Of a DNA stretch of 64,000 nt, positions 26,877 through 35,302 are shown one piece after another. A program made the translations under genes and the position numbers. Location of the stretch: assembly GCF_039537405.1 (NCBI RefSeq), contig NZ_BAABAL010000005.1, positions 930,001-994,000 on the forward strand. The letters run 5' to 3'. A model generated the notes under the pieces. The model was not told the origin of the DNA, did no database searches, and saw only the letters and a program-made list of their open reading frames with translations. Every line of letters begins with the position of its first letter. Within the stretch, counting starts at the first letter, position 1. Source of the DNA: Allokutzneria multivorans. Its GTDB lineage: Bacteria > Actinomycetota > Actinomycetes > Mycobacteriales > Pseudonocardiaceae.

Positions 26877-26915
26877 GTGAGCACTGGTTTTCTGCTCCTT
26901 AGCCAGCCGCGCTGA
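26877..26915 (+). CDS. leuS leader peptide, 12 residues
   Basis: GTG start at 26877, TGA at 26913-26915. It encodes MSTGFLLLSQPR. The run of three Leu codons followed at once by a hairpin and a terminator is the classic arrangement of amino-acid attenuators. It is read only as a sensor of charged tRNA-Leu; no function of the peptide itself is implied. Confidence 0.7.
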   Translation: MSTGFLLLSQPR

Positions 26916-26937
26916 CCGTAGGAACGGTCCGCGCGGC

Positions 26938-26969
26938 AACCCCTCATGCCCTCCCTGGGCTGGGGGGTT
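26938..26969 (+). terminator. Attenuator terminator upstream of leuS
   Basis: Outer stem AACCCC/GGGGTT and inner stem GCCC/GGGC with a small bulge, followed by TTTGTTGTTG. It lies 67 bases before the leuS start. Confidence 0.65.
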
Positions 26970-27035
26970 TGTTGTTGCTAGGGCCAGAAGTGTTCGCGCG
27001 GGGACGCCCGCACCCGGGAAGGAAAGGGAACGACG

Positions 27036-29894
27036 ATGAGCACCGAGGCAGCCGCCGAGAGCGGCACCCAGGACGCGGTACCGGCACACCGGTACACCGC
27101 GGCGCTGGCCGGCCGGATCGAGCGGCGTTGGCAGGACCACTGGGAGGACAACGGCACGTTCCACGCGCCGAACCCCGCTGGCTCCCTGGCCGACCCGGGC
27201 GCCGCTGCCGGTCGCGAGAAGCTGTTCGTCCAGGACATGTTCCCCTACCCCTCCGGGGCCGGGCTGCACGTCGGCCACCCGCTGGGCTTCATCGGCACGG
27301 ACGTCTTCGCCCGCTTCCACCGGATGAACGGCCGCAACGTCCTGCACACCATGGGCTTCGACGCCTTCGGCCTGCCCGCCGAGCAGTACGCGGTGCAGAC
27401 CGGGCAGCACCCGCGCAAGACCACCGAGGCCAACATCGAGACCTACCTGCGGCAGATCCGCAGGCTGGGCCTGGGCCACGACGACCGGCGGCGGATCTCC
27501 ACGATCGACCCCGGCTACTACAAGTGGACGCAGTGGATCTTCCTGCAGATCTACAACTCCTGGTTCGACGCGCGGGTGAACCGCGCCCGGCCGATCGCCG
27601 AGCTGGAGGCGGAGTTCGCCGCCGGTGAGCGCGCCACCTCCGACGGTCGCGCCTGGGCCGAGCTGAGCGCCTCGGACCGGCAGCGCGAGCTGAACTCCTT
27701 CCGCCTGGCCTACCTGTCCGAGGCGCCGGTGAACTGGTGTCCCGGCCTGGGAACTGTGCTGGCCAACGAGGAGGTCACCGCCGACGGCCGCAGCGAGCGC
27801 GGCAACTTCCCGGTGTTCCGCCGCAACCTGCGCCAGTGGATGATGCGGATCACCGCCTACTCCGACCGTCTGGTCGACGACCTGGACCGGCTGGACTGGC
27901 CGGACAAGGTCAAGGCCATGCAGCGCAACTGGATCGGCCGTTCCCAGGGCGCTCGGGTCAGCTTCGCCTCCGGTGAGCACTCGATCGAGGTCTTCACCAC
28001 CCGCCCGGACACGCTGTTCGGCGCGACCTACATGGTGCTGGCGCCCGAGCACCCGCTGGTGGACTCGCTGGTCCCGGACGCGTGGCCGTCCGATGTGGAC
28101 GCTCGGTGGACCTCGGGTGCGGCGACCCCGGCCGAGGCGATCGCGACCTACCGCCGCGCCGCCTCGATGAAGTCCGAGCTGGAGCGCCAGGAGAACAAGG
28201 ACAAGACGGGCGTCTTCGTCGGCGCCTACGCGGAGAACCCGGTCAACGGGGCCAAGATCCCGGTCTTCGTGGCCGACTACGTGCTGAGCGGCTACGGCAC
28301 CGGCGCGATCATGGCGGTGCCCGGCCAGGACACCCGCGACTGGGACTTCGCGGAAGCCTTCGGGCTGCCCATCATCCGCACCGTCAAGCCCTCGGAAGGC
28401 TTCGAGGGCAAGGCTTTCACCGGTGACGGGGTGGCGATCAATTCCGGCTTCCTGGACGGGATGACGGTCGCCGAGGCCAAGCCGAAGATCATCGAGTGGC
28501 TGCAGGAGCGCGGCGTCGGCGAGGGCACCGTGCAGTACAAGCTGCGCGACTGGCTGTTCTCGCGGCAGCGCTACTGGGGCGAGCCGTTCCCGATCGTCTA
28601 CGGCGCCGACGGCGTGCCGCGCGCGCTGCCGGAGAGCATGCTGCCGATCGAGCTGCCCGAGGTCGACGACTACTCGCCGAAGACCTTCGACCCCGAGGAC
28701 GCGCAGAGCGAGCCGTTCGCGCCGCTGGGCCGCGCCACCGACTGGGTCGAGGTCGAGCTGGACCTGGGCGAGGGCAAGCAGACCTACCGCCGCGACATCA
28801 ACACGATGCCGAACTGGGCGGGCTCCTGCTGGTACCAGCTGCGCTACATCGACCCGTACAACGCCGAGACGCTGTGCGACCCGGCCGCCGAGCAGTACTG
28901 GGTCGGCAAGGACCCGGCGAAGCACGGCGCGAGCGACCCCGGCGGCGTCGACCTGTACATCGGCGGCGTCGAGCACGCGGTGCTGCACCTGCTGTACTCG
29001 CGGTTCTGGCAGAAGGTGCTGTTCGACCTGGGCCACGTGACGGCCGAGGAGCCCTACCGGAAGCTGTTCAACCAGGGCTACGTCCAGGCCTACGCCTACA
29101 CCGACTCGCGCGGTTCCTACGTGCCCGCCGAAGAGGTCGTCGAGCGTGACGGCAAGTACTTCTGGCAGGACCAGGAGGTCAACCGCGAGTACGGCAAGAT
29201 GGGCAAGAGCCTGAAGAACGTCGTCACGCCGGACGAGATGTGCGACAACTACGGCGCCGACACCTTCCGGCTGTACGAGATGTCCATGGGGCCGCTGGAG
29301 CTGTCCCGGCCGTGGGCGACCAAGGACGTCGTTGGCGCACAACGGTTCCTGCAGCGGCTGTGGCGCAACCTGATCGACGAGGAGTCCGGCGGGCTGCGCG
29401 TCACCGACGCGGAGCCGGACGAGGACACGCTGCGCGCGCTGCACAAGGCGATCTCCGGGGTCCGCGAGGACTACCAGAACATGCGCAACAACACCGCCGC
29501 CGCGAAGCTGATCGAGCTGAACAACCACGTCACCAAGCGCTTCTCCGCCGAGGCGGGCACGCCGCGCCAGGTGGCCGAGGCGATGGTGCTGATGCTGGCG
29601 CCGCTGTGCCCGCACCTGGCCGAAGAGCTGTGGTCGCGGCTGGGCTCGGCGGAATCCCTGGCGCACGGGCCCTTCCCGGTCGCCGAGCAGCGGTACCTGG
29701 TCGAGGACTCGGTGGAGTACCCGATCCAGGTCAACGGCAAGGTCCGCTCGCGCGTGGTCGTTCCGGCCGACGCGGGGGTCGACCAGGTCAAGGCCGCCGC
29801 GCTGGCCGAGGAGAAGATCGTCGCAGCGCTGGCCGGTGGCGAGCCCCGCAAGGTGATCGTCGTGCCCGGCCGCCTGGTCAACGTGGTGCTGTAG
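27036..29894 (+). CDS. leuS: Leucyl-tRNA synthetase
   Basis: 952 residues, class I synthetase of normal actinobacterial length. The HIGH motif occurs as HVGHPLG near residue 80, in PYPSGAGLHVGHPLG. The editing domain (CP1) contains TTRPDTLFGATYMVLAPEHP. The KMSKS motif is KMGKSLKN, and a C-terminal anticodon-binding domain follows. It charges tRNA-Leu. AAGGAAAGGGA lies just before the ATG. The leader described upstream suggests control by leucine supply. A terminator follows. Confidence 0.98.
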   Translation: MSTEAAAESGTQDAVPAHRYTAALAGRIERRWQDHWEDNGTFHAPNPAGSLADPGAAAGREKLFVQDMFPYPSGAGLHVGHPLGFIGTDVFARFHRMNGRNVLHTMGFDAFGLPAEQYAVQTGQHPRKTTEANIETYLRQIRRLGLGHDDRRRISTIDPGYYKWTQWIFLQIYNSWFDARVNRARPIAELEAEFAAGERATSDGRAWAELSASDRQRELNSFRLAYLSEAPVNWCPGLGTVLANEEVTADGRSERGNFPVFRRNLRQWMMRITAYSDRLVDDLDRLDWPDKVKAMQRNWIGRSQGARVSFASGEHSIEVFTTRPDTLFGATYMVLAPEHPLVDSLVPDAWPSDVDARWTSGAATPAEAIATYRRAASMKSELERQENKDKTGVFVGAYAENPVNGAKIPVFVADYVLSGYGTGAIMAVPGQDTRDWDFAEAFGLPIIRTVKPSEGFEGKAFTGDGVAINSGFLDGMTVAEAKPKIIEWLQERGVGEGTVQYKLRDWLFSRQRYWGEPFPIVYGADGVPRALPESMLPIELPEVDDYSPKTFDPEDAQSEPFAPLGRATDWVEVELDLGEGKQTYRRDINTMPNWAGSCWYQLRYIDPYNAETLCDPAAEQYWVGKDPAKHGASDPGGVDLYIGGVEHAVLHLLYSRFWQKVLFDLGHVTAEEPYRKLFNQGYVQAYAYTDSRGSYVPAEEVVERDGKYFWQDQEVNREYGKMGKSLKNVVTPDEMCDNYGADTFRLYEMSMGPLELSRPWATKDVVGAQRFLQRLWRNLIDEESGGLRVTDAEPDEDTLRALHKAISGVREDYQNMRNNTAAAKLIELNNHVTKRFSAEAGTPRQVAEAMVLMLAPLCPHLAEELWSRLGSAESLAHGPFPVAEQRYLVEDSVEYPIQVNGKVRSRVVVPADAGVDQVKAAALAEEKIVAALAGGEPRKVIVVPGRLVNVVL

Positions 29895-29914
29895 CAAGTC
29901 TTTTCGTGAACTCT

Positions 29915-29955
29915 GCGCCGCCCGCTGTGAAACAACGCAGTGGGCGGCGCTTTGT
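29915..29955 (+). terminator. Terminator after leuS
   Basis: GCGCCGCCC (29915-29923) pairs with GGGCGGCGC (29942-29950), extended inward by CTG/CAG, and is followed by TTTGTT. It lies between leuS and the peptidase gene. Confidence 0.85.
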
Positions 29956-29972
29956 TGGGTACGTTCGGGTTC

Positions 29973-31523
29973 ATGATCGGTGCAACGGGGGGACGGCGTC
30001 GCGCGCTGCTCATGGCGGGCGTCGTGGGCGCGGCGGTGCTGGTGTGCGCCACGCCGGCGCAGGCGAACCCGTTGTCGTGGAAGGACTGCGCGGAGTTGAA
30101 GTGCGCGTCGCTCGACGTGCCTTTGGACCACGCCGATCCTCGCGGGGAACGCGTCACGCTCGCGCTGGTCAAGGCGCCCGCGCGCAAGCAGGCTGAGCGA
30201 TTGGGCTCGGTGGTGGTCAACCGCGGCGGTCCGGGCTTCTCCACCATCCAGTACCTGGAGCTGATCAAGGGCAAGCACCTGCCCGCGCCGTGGGACGACC
30301 GCGTGTGGGACCGCTACGACGTGATCGCGCTCGACCAGCGCGGCGTTGGCAAGGCGACGCCCACCGTGAAGTGCTTCGCCACTCCGGAGGCTGCCGCGGC
30401 GTTCGGAGCTGGTGTGCCCACGGTTCCGGTGAGCCTGGCCGAGGTGATGAAGCGCGCCGCCAAGGACGCCGAGTTCGCGTCGGAGTGCCGCAAGCACAGC
30501 GGAAAGCTCCTCGACCACCTGTCGACCGCCACAGTCGCACGGGACCTCGACCTGGTGCGCGCGGCGCTCGGCGAGCAGCGGTTGAACTTCCTCGGCCAGT
30601 CCTACGGCGTCGCGCTCGGCACCGTCTACGCCAACATGTTCCCCGCGCGCACAGGGGCTTTGGTGCTGGACAGCGTGGTGAACCCGGCGATCACCACGAC
30701 GGGCGCGATCGGCTCCGTGCAGTCCGAACGGAGCGGTACGGACAACTCGACCCGCGACACCATGCGCGAGTTCCTGCGGTTGTGCGCGCAGGGAAAGACC
30801 TGCCAGTTCGCCAAGTACGGACCTGGCGCCCACCGCGACCTGCTCGCGGCGCTCCGTGCGGAGCCGTTGGCGTTGACCACGCCGGAGGGCAAGCCGGTTT
30901 CGCTGACCTACTCCAAGCTCGTCGTGTACATCGGCGGGCGGCTCTACCAAACCGATGCGTGGTCGGGGATCGATTACATGCTCGACCTGACCCACCGCGC
31001 CCTCACCGAACCCGGTGGCCAGGCGGCTTCCGAGCTGGCCCAGGTGGTGTCCTACTTGGACGAGTTCGAGCCCGACAACCCGTACAACGAGCTGACTCCG
31101 GCCTACAGCGCCTTCACGTGCAACGACGACGACACGTCCAAGTTCGCGCTCGCGTGGTGGAAGGCGGCCGAGCGCCGGGAGCGGATCGCGCCGAACTTCG
31201 CGACGCTGCGCGCCTACGAGACCAGTCAGTGCGCGTCGTGGCAGGCCAAGCCCAAGGAGCGCTACACCGGCCCGTGGCGGCCGAAGAACGCGCGGCCCGC
31301 GCTGATCATCAACAACCGCTACGACCCCGCGACGCCGATCTCCGGAGCCGTCGAGCTGAGCCGCACGCTGAACAGCCGCCTGCTGATCGCCGAGGGCTGG
31401 GGCCACATCGCCGCGCAGCAGTCGACCTGCGCGATCACCGCCACCTCCGACTACCTCGTGACCGGCGCACTCCCCCAACCCGGCACCACCTGCAAGCCCA
31501 ACACCGTCCCGTTCAGCGGCTGA
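29973..31523 (+). CDS. Secreted alpha/beta hydrolase, TAP/tripeptidyl-aminopeptidase-like
   Basis: 516 residues from the ATG at 29973, with a signal peptide (cleavage near AQA-NP) and an alpha/beta hydrolase fold. The nucleophile elbow is GQSYG (S210). The oxyanion region is NRGGPG. The C-terminal TAP-like segment carries the Asp (NNRYDPATP) and His (GWGHIAAQQS). The family includes Streptomyces Slp/Tap exported peptidases that remove N-terminal peptides from secreted proteins. The substrate here is not known. It follows the leuS terminator, so it needs its own promoter, which I could not assign. Confidence 0.87.
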   Translation: MIGATGGRRRALLMAGVVGAAVLVCATPAQANPLSWKDCAELKCASLDVPLDHADPRGERVTLALVKAPARKQAERLGSVVVNRGGPGFSTIQYLELIKGKHLPAPWDDRVWDRYDVIALDQRGVGKATPTVKCFATPEAAAAFGAGVPTVPVSLAEVMKRAAKDAEFASECRKHSGKLLDHLSTATVARDLDLVRAALGEQRLNFLGQSYGVALGTVYANMFPARTGALVLDSVVNPAITTTGAIGSVQSERSGTDNSTRDTMREFLRLCAQGKTCQFAKYGPGAHRDLLAALRAEPLALTTPEGKPVSLTYSKLVVYIGGRLYQTDAWSGIDYMLDLTHRALTEPGGQAASELAQVVSYLDEFEPDNPYNELTPAYSAFTCNDDDTSKFALAWWKAAERRERIAPNFATLRAYETSQCASWQAKPKERYTGPWRPKNARPALIINNRYDPATPISGAVELSRTLNSRLLIAEGWGHIAAQQSTCAITATSDYLVTGALPQPGTTCKPNTVPFSG

Positions 31524-31553
31524 CTGTCAGGGGTCGCACGTAGCGTCCGGCGC

Positions 31554-32006
31554 ATGGTCAGAACCTCGTCCGGAAGCCTCTTCGACGAGCCCGTCGCTGC
31601 GCTGGTCAACCCGGTGAACTGCGTCGGCACCATGGGGAAGGGGCTCGCGAAGGAGTTCCGGTCCAGGTTCCCGGAGATCTTCGAGCCGTACCGCGCGCTG
31701 TGCGGCAGCGGCGGGCTCGCGCCCGGGCGGCCGCACGTGGTCGACCGGGGCGCAGGCAACTGTCCACAGTGGATAGTCAATCTTCCGACGAAGCGGCACT
31801 GGCGTTCGCGCAGCCGCATCGAGGACGTGGAGGCCGGAGTCGTCGCGCTCGCGGACGCCTTGCGGGAGAACGAGATCCCGTCCGTCGCGGTGCCCGCGCT
31901 CGGCTGCGGGCTCGGCGAGCTTGACTGGGACCGCGTGCACTCCGTGCTGCTCGCCCACCTCGAACCGCTGACCGGGGTCGACGTGGTGCTCTTCCCGCCG
32001 CGCTGA
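31554..32006 (+). CDS. Macro-domain ADP-ribose-processing protein
   Basis: A 150-residue single macro domain. The ADP-ribose-binding motifs NPVNCVGTMGKGLAKEF and PALGCGLGELDW are intact and resemble the DarG-type branch, which reverses ADP-ribosylation of DNA by DarT. No DarT-like gene is adjacent, and the C-terminal DarG domain is absent. It could act on ADP-ribose-1''-phosphate, proteins or nucleic acids. It lies 30 bases after the peptidase gene and converges on the TetR gene. Confidence 0.87.
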   Translation: MVRTSSGSLFDEPVAALVNPVNCVGTMGKGLAKEFRSRFPEIFEPYRALCGSGGLAPGRPHVVDRGAGNCPQWIVNLPTKRHWRSRSRIEDVEAGVVALADALRENEIPSVAVPALGCGLGELDWDRVHSVLLAHLEPLTGVDVVLFPPR

Positions 32007-32016
32007 GCCCGGTGGG

Positions 32017-32742
32017 TCAGGAGAAGCCGACGACGGAGGCGAGTTCGGTGAGCATGGACTCGAAGAGGGGTTCGGCGTCGGGCACCGCGAACGGGAAGCG
32101 GCCGAAGACCTCCAGTGCCACGTGCCCGTACAACCGCGCCCACCACTGGAGCATCAGGTAGATGGTGCCGAGCTGGAGCTTCTCCTCGGGCACGCGGATG
32201 CCGGTCGCGGCGAGGCTCGCGCTGACGTCGTCGCGGTAGGCGGCCAGCTCGGCGCGCAGGGGCTCGGGCACGTCGAGGGACTCCGACAGGAAGATCTTGT
32301 GCTCGGACAGCAGCTGCCCGGCGATCTCCAGGAACACCCGGCCGAAGTGGTCCTGGGCTGGGCGGTTGACCGGGGTGTTGGTCTCCTCCGGGCTGGTGGC
32401 GAAGACGAGCGTGAACTCCCTGGGGTGCGCGAGCGCCCAGCGGCGGAAGGCGCGGCAGACGGTGAAGACGCGTTCGGCGGGCTGGTCGAGCGGGACGGCG
32501 GCGATCTGCGGGGTGAGGGTCGCGGCGAGGTCGGCGGAGATGTCGTCGCAGACGTGCCGCAGCAGGTCGGCGCGCGAGTCGTAGTAGCGGTACAGCGCGG
32601 GGGCGGTGATGCCGAGCTCACGGGCGATGGCGCGCAGCGTCACGGCGTGGCTGCCGTCCTCGACGAGCAGGCGGCGCGCGCAGGCGAGGATCTCGCGCTC
32701 CGTGTCGGCCCGCAGTTTCTCGCGCCGAGTGCCCTCGGTCAT
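32017..32742 (-). CDS. TetR-family regulator of the MMPL genes
   Basis: 241 residues. The N-terminal HTH (about 15-60) contains TLRAIARELGITAPALYRYYDSRADLLRHV. The C-terminal ligand domain is of the WHG/TetR_C_33 type (RRWALAHPREFTLVFA). It diverges from the first MMPL exporter over a 139-base region that holds two copies of a palindromic operator, so it very likely represses that exporter and itself. The inducing ligand is unknown, probably a lipophilic compound carried by the exporter. Confidence 0.9.
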   Translation of the reverse strand: MTEGTRREKLRADTEREILACARRLLVEDGSHAVTLRAIARELGITAPALYRYYDSRADLLRHVCDDISADLAATLTPQIAAVPLDQPAERVFTVCRAFRRWALAHPREFTLVFATSPEETNTPVNRPAQDHFGRVFLEIAGQLLSEHKIFLSESLDVPEPLRAELAAYRDDVSASLAATGIRVPEEKLQLGTIYLMLQWWARLYGHVALEVFGRFPFAVPDAEPLFESMLTELASVVGFS

Positions 32743-32760
32743 ACCTCACCCCATCGGGTT

Positions 32761-32814
32761 GTAAACGGTGTTCACCGTCGCGTACGGTCACGAACGGTAG
32801 TGAACACCGTTTAC
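32761..32814. promoter_or_regulatory. Two facing TetR operators
   Basis: GTAAACGGTGTTCAC (32761-32775) and its exact reverse complement GTGAACACCGTTTAC (32800-32814) are separated by 24 bases. Each half is itself a pseudo-palindrome GTnAAC-N3-GTTnAC, the usual form of a TetR site. They lie between the divergent tetR and MMPL genes. Confidence 0.8.
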
Positions 32815-32881
32815 TGACCGCGCCGGCTCTCGCACGGTAGCCGCCGCGCTCGCCGGACCACCAGTTGCCGGAGGCTCGATC

Positions 32882-35059
32882 GTGTTCGTCTCGTGGGGTT
32901 CCCTCGTCCACCGCCGCCGCTGGCTGGTGGCGATCGCGATCGTGCTGTTCACCGTCGTCGGCGGGGCCTGGGGAGCCGGGGTCTTCGGCCAGCTCTCGCA
33001 GGGCGGCTACGAGGACCCGGGCAGCGAGGCGGCGCGCGCGACGGCCACCGCCAAGGAAGCCCTCGGGCGCCAGGGCGGTGACCTCGCGGTCATCTACACC
33101 GCGCCGACCGGCACCGTGGACGACCAGGCCTTCGCCACGAAGGTCACCGAGCGGCTGCGCGCGCTGCCCTCGGACAAGGTCGAGCGCGTGCTGTCCTACT
33201 GGGACACCAGGGCGCCGCAGTTCGCCGACGCGGAGAAGAAGCGCGGGATCGCCGTGGTGACCCTGAGGTCCACCGACGAGAACGAGAAGATCAGCCAGTA
33301 CCCGGAGCTGCGGGACGCGCTCCAGGTCGACGGCGCCCGCGCGGAGATCGCCGGGTTCGTGCCGATGGCCGCGGCGATCAACGAGACCACCCAGACCGAC
33401 CTGATCAAGGCCGAGCTGGTGTCGGTCCCGCTCACGCTGATCCTGCTCGTGGTGATCTTCGGCGGCCTGGTCGCGGCCTCGCTGCCGGTGGCCGTCGGCG
33501 GCCTGGCGATCCTCGGCTCGCTCGGCGTCATCCGGATCATCTCCTCCTTCGCCGAGGTCAGCACGTTCGCGGTGAACGTGGCCTCGCTGCTCGGACTCGG
33601 GCTCGCGATCGACTACGGGTTGTTCATGGTGGGGCGCTTCCGCGAGGAGATCGCCTCGGGCCGCTCGACCCCCGACGCCGTGCGCCGCACCGTCGCCACC
33701 GCGGGCCGCACGGTCGCGTTCTCGGCGACGCTGCTGGTCATCGCGCTGGCCGGACTCCTGCTGTTCCCGCAGGGCTTCCTCAAGTCGGTCGCGTACGGCG
33801 GCATGGCGGCGGTCGGCATCGCGGCGCTGGTGTCGCTGACCCTGCTGCCCGCGCTGCTGGGGATGCTCGGCAAGAAGGTGGACTCGCTCGGCCTGCCGTG
33901 GCGCAACAAGCAGAAGCGCGCCGCCGCAGAGGAGGGTCGCGGCTGGCACAGGCTGGCCACCGGCGTGATGCGCCGCCCGGCCCTGGTCGCGGTGCCGATC
34001 GTGGCGGTCCTGCTGCTGCTCGGCGCCCCGTTCCTCGGCGCGAGCTTCGGCGCGGTCACCGAGAAGGTGCTGCCCGCCTCCAACGCCACCCGCCAGGCCA
34101 CCGAGACGCTCAACAACAACTTCCCCGGCCTGGCCAACGACGGCGCGCAGCTGGTGCTCAAGAGCCGCGACGGCTCGGCGCCGGACCAGCGCGCGGTCGC
34201 CAGCTTCGCCGCGTCGGTCGACAACGTGCCCGGGGTCAGCGCGGTCCAGGTGACCGGGGCGGGCAAGGACGTCGTGACGCTGAGCGCGAAGCTGCCCGGC
34301 GACTCGATGGGAGCCGCGGCCAAGGACGCGGTCGTGGCGATCCGCGCGGTCTCACCGCCGCCGAACACCGACCTCCTCGTCGGCGGGATCACCGCGCAGG
34401 TGACCGACTCGCTGGACGCGATCATCGAGCAGCTGCCGCTGATGGCGGTCGTGGTGATCGGCGCGACGCTGCTGCTGATGTTCCTGGCGTTCGGCTCGGT
34501 GCTGCTGCCGGTCAAGGCCGTGGTGATGAGCGCGCTGAGCCTGTCGGCGACCTTCGGCGTGCTGGTGTGGGTGTTCCAGGACGGCCACCTCGCCGACCTG
34601 ATCGGGGTGACGCCGGGGCCGCTCGAAGCCGGGATCGTGGTGCTGATGGCGGCCGTGGTGTTCGGCCTGTCCACCGACTACGAGGTCTTCCTCATGTCGC
34701 GGATGGTCGAGGCGAAGTCCAAGGGCGCGAGCAACTCGGAGGCCGTGGCCACCGGTATCGCCAAGACCGGGCGCGTGATCAGCGCGGCGGCCGTGCTGCT
34801 GATCGTGGTCACCGGCGCGTTCGCCTTCTCCGACGTGGCGATGATGCGGTTCGTCGGCGTCGGCATGATCCTCGCGCTCGTGCTGGACGCGACCATCGTG
34901 CGGATGCTGCTCGTCCCCGCCGTCATGCGGTTGCTCGGCGACGCGGCGTGGTGGGCGCCGGGTCCGCTCCGTCGGCTTCAGCAGCGAGTCGGCCTCCAGG
35001 AGTCCGACGACCTTCCGGAGGACGTCGAGACGTCCAGGAATCCCCAGCCGGTGGCCTGA
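32882..35059 (+). CDS. MMPL/RND family exporter, copy 1
   Basis: 725 residues with two halves of about six membrane segments, each preceded by a large outer loop. The MMPL signature LGLAIDYGLFMVGRFREE lies in the first half and FGLSTDYEVFLMSRMVEA in the second; the Asp-Tyr pairs are the proton-relay residues. The family exports lipids, siderophores or drugs by proton motive force. The GTG at 32882 has GGAGG upstream. It is under the divergent TetR gene. No lipid or polyketide synthesis gene is nearby to name the cargo. Confidence 0.9.
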   Translation: MFVSWGSLVHRRRWLVAIAIVLFTVVGGAWGAGVFGQLSQGGYEDPGSEAARATATAKEALGRQGGDLAVIYTAPTGTVDDQAFATKVTERLRALPSDKVERVLSYWDTRAPQFADAEKKRGIAVVTLRSTDENEKISQYPELRDALQVDGARAEIAGFVPMAAAINETTQTDLIKAELVSVPLTLILLVVIFGGLVAASLPVAVGGLAILGSLGVIRIISSFAEVSTFAVNVASLLGLGLAIDYGLFMVGRFREEIASGRSTPDAVRRTVATAGRTVAFSATLLVIALAGLLLFPQGFLKSVAYGGMAAVGIAALVSLTLLPALLGMLGKKVDSLGLPWRNKQKRAAAEEGRGWHRLATGVMRRPALVAVPIVAVLLLLGAPFLGASFGAVTEKVLPASNATRQATETLNNNFPGLANDGAQLVLKSRDGSAPDQRAVASFAASVDNVPGVSAVQVTGAGKDVVTLSAKLPGDSMGAAAKDAVVAIRAVSPPPNTDLLVGGITAQVTDSLDAIIEQLPLMAVVVIGATLLLMFLAFGSVLLPVKAVVMSALSLSATFGVLVWVFQDGHLADLIGVTPGPLEAGIVVLMAAVVFGLSTDYEVFLMSRMVEAKSKGASNSEAVATGIAKTGRVISAAAVLLIVVTGAFAFSDVAMMRFVGVGMILALVLDATIVRMLLVPAVMRLLGDAAWWAPGPLRRLQQRVGLQESDDLPEDVETSRNPQPVA

Positions 35060-35302
35060 CTAGCAAGATCGTTGATCACTTCACCCATAAGTGTTTGCCT
35101 GCACCTGGAAAAGGCTACTTTCAACATCGAACTTCTTTCTGTGACGCTATCGTTAGCTGATACCCCTGAGTAGCCTCTGCCGAGTTCCACCGTTTGGCGT
35201 AAGCACACCGGTAACTCCTACTGAGAGTGATTGACCCGCTGCTCAGTGCCCGGGCTCGCCGGACGGTCGTGATTGCCGGACTGCCGCCATCCGGAGGGGC
35301 TC
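35060..35302. promoter_or_regulatory. AT-richer spacer between the MMPL genes with an inverted repeat
   Basis: This 243-base gap is clearly less GC-rich than its surroundings up to about 35230. AGGCTACT (35112-35119) and AGTAGCCT (35169-35176) form a perfect 8-bp inverted repeat around 49 bases. The TetR operator of the first MMPL gene is not repeated here. It probably holds the promoter of the second exporter, but I could not fix -35 and -10 elements. Confidence 0.4.

Larger units (their letters stand above)
26865..26978 (+). promoter_or_regulatory. leuS leader: leucine leader peptide, hairpin and terminator (attenuator)
   Basis: A -10 element TACTCT (26865-26870) lies seven bases before a GTG at 26877, giving a probable leaderless leader message. 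The reading frame 26877-26915 encodes MSTGFLLLSQPR with three different Leu codons in a row (CTG CTC CTT, 26892-26900). A strong hairpin, GCCGCGC-GACCGT with ACGGTC-GCGCGGC (26906-26937), begins at the leader end. A terminator-like stem (AACCCC 26938-26943 with GGGGTT 26964-26969, inner GCCC/GGGC) and a T-rich tract follow. Stalling at Leu codons would cover the first hairpin arm. How that disables the terminator is not clear from sequence. Confidence 0.75.

Noticed and set aside
26772..31478. Very long open frame on the minus strand opposite leuS and the peptidase gene
   Set aside because: It mirrors the G/C-ending codons of the real genes and gives low-complexity sequence without any domain.
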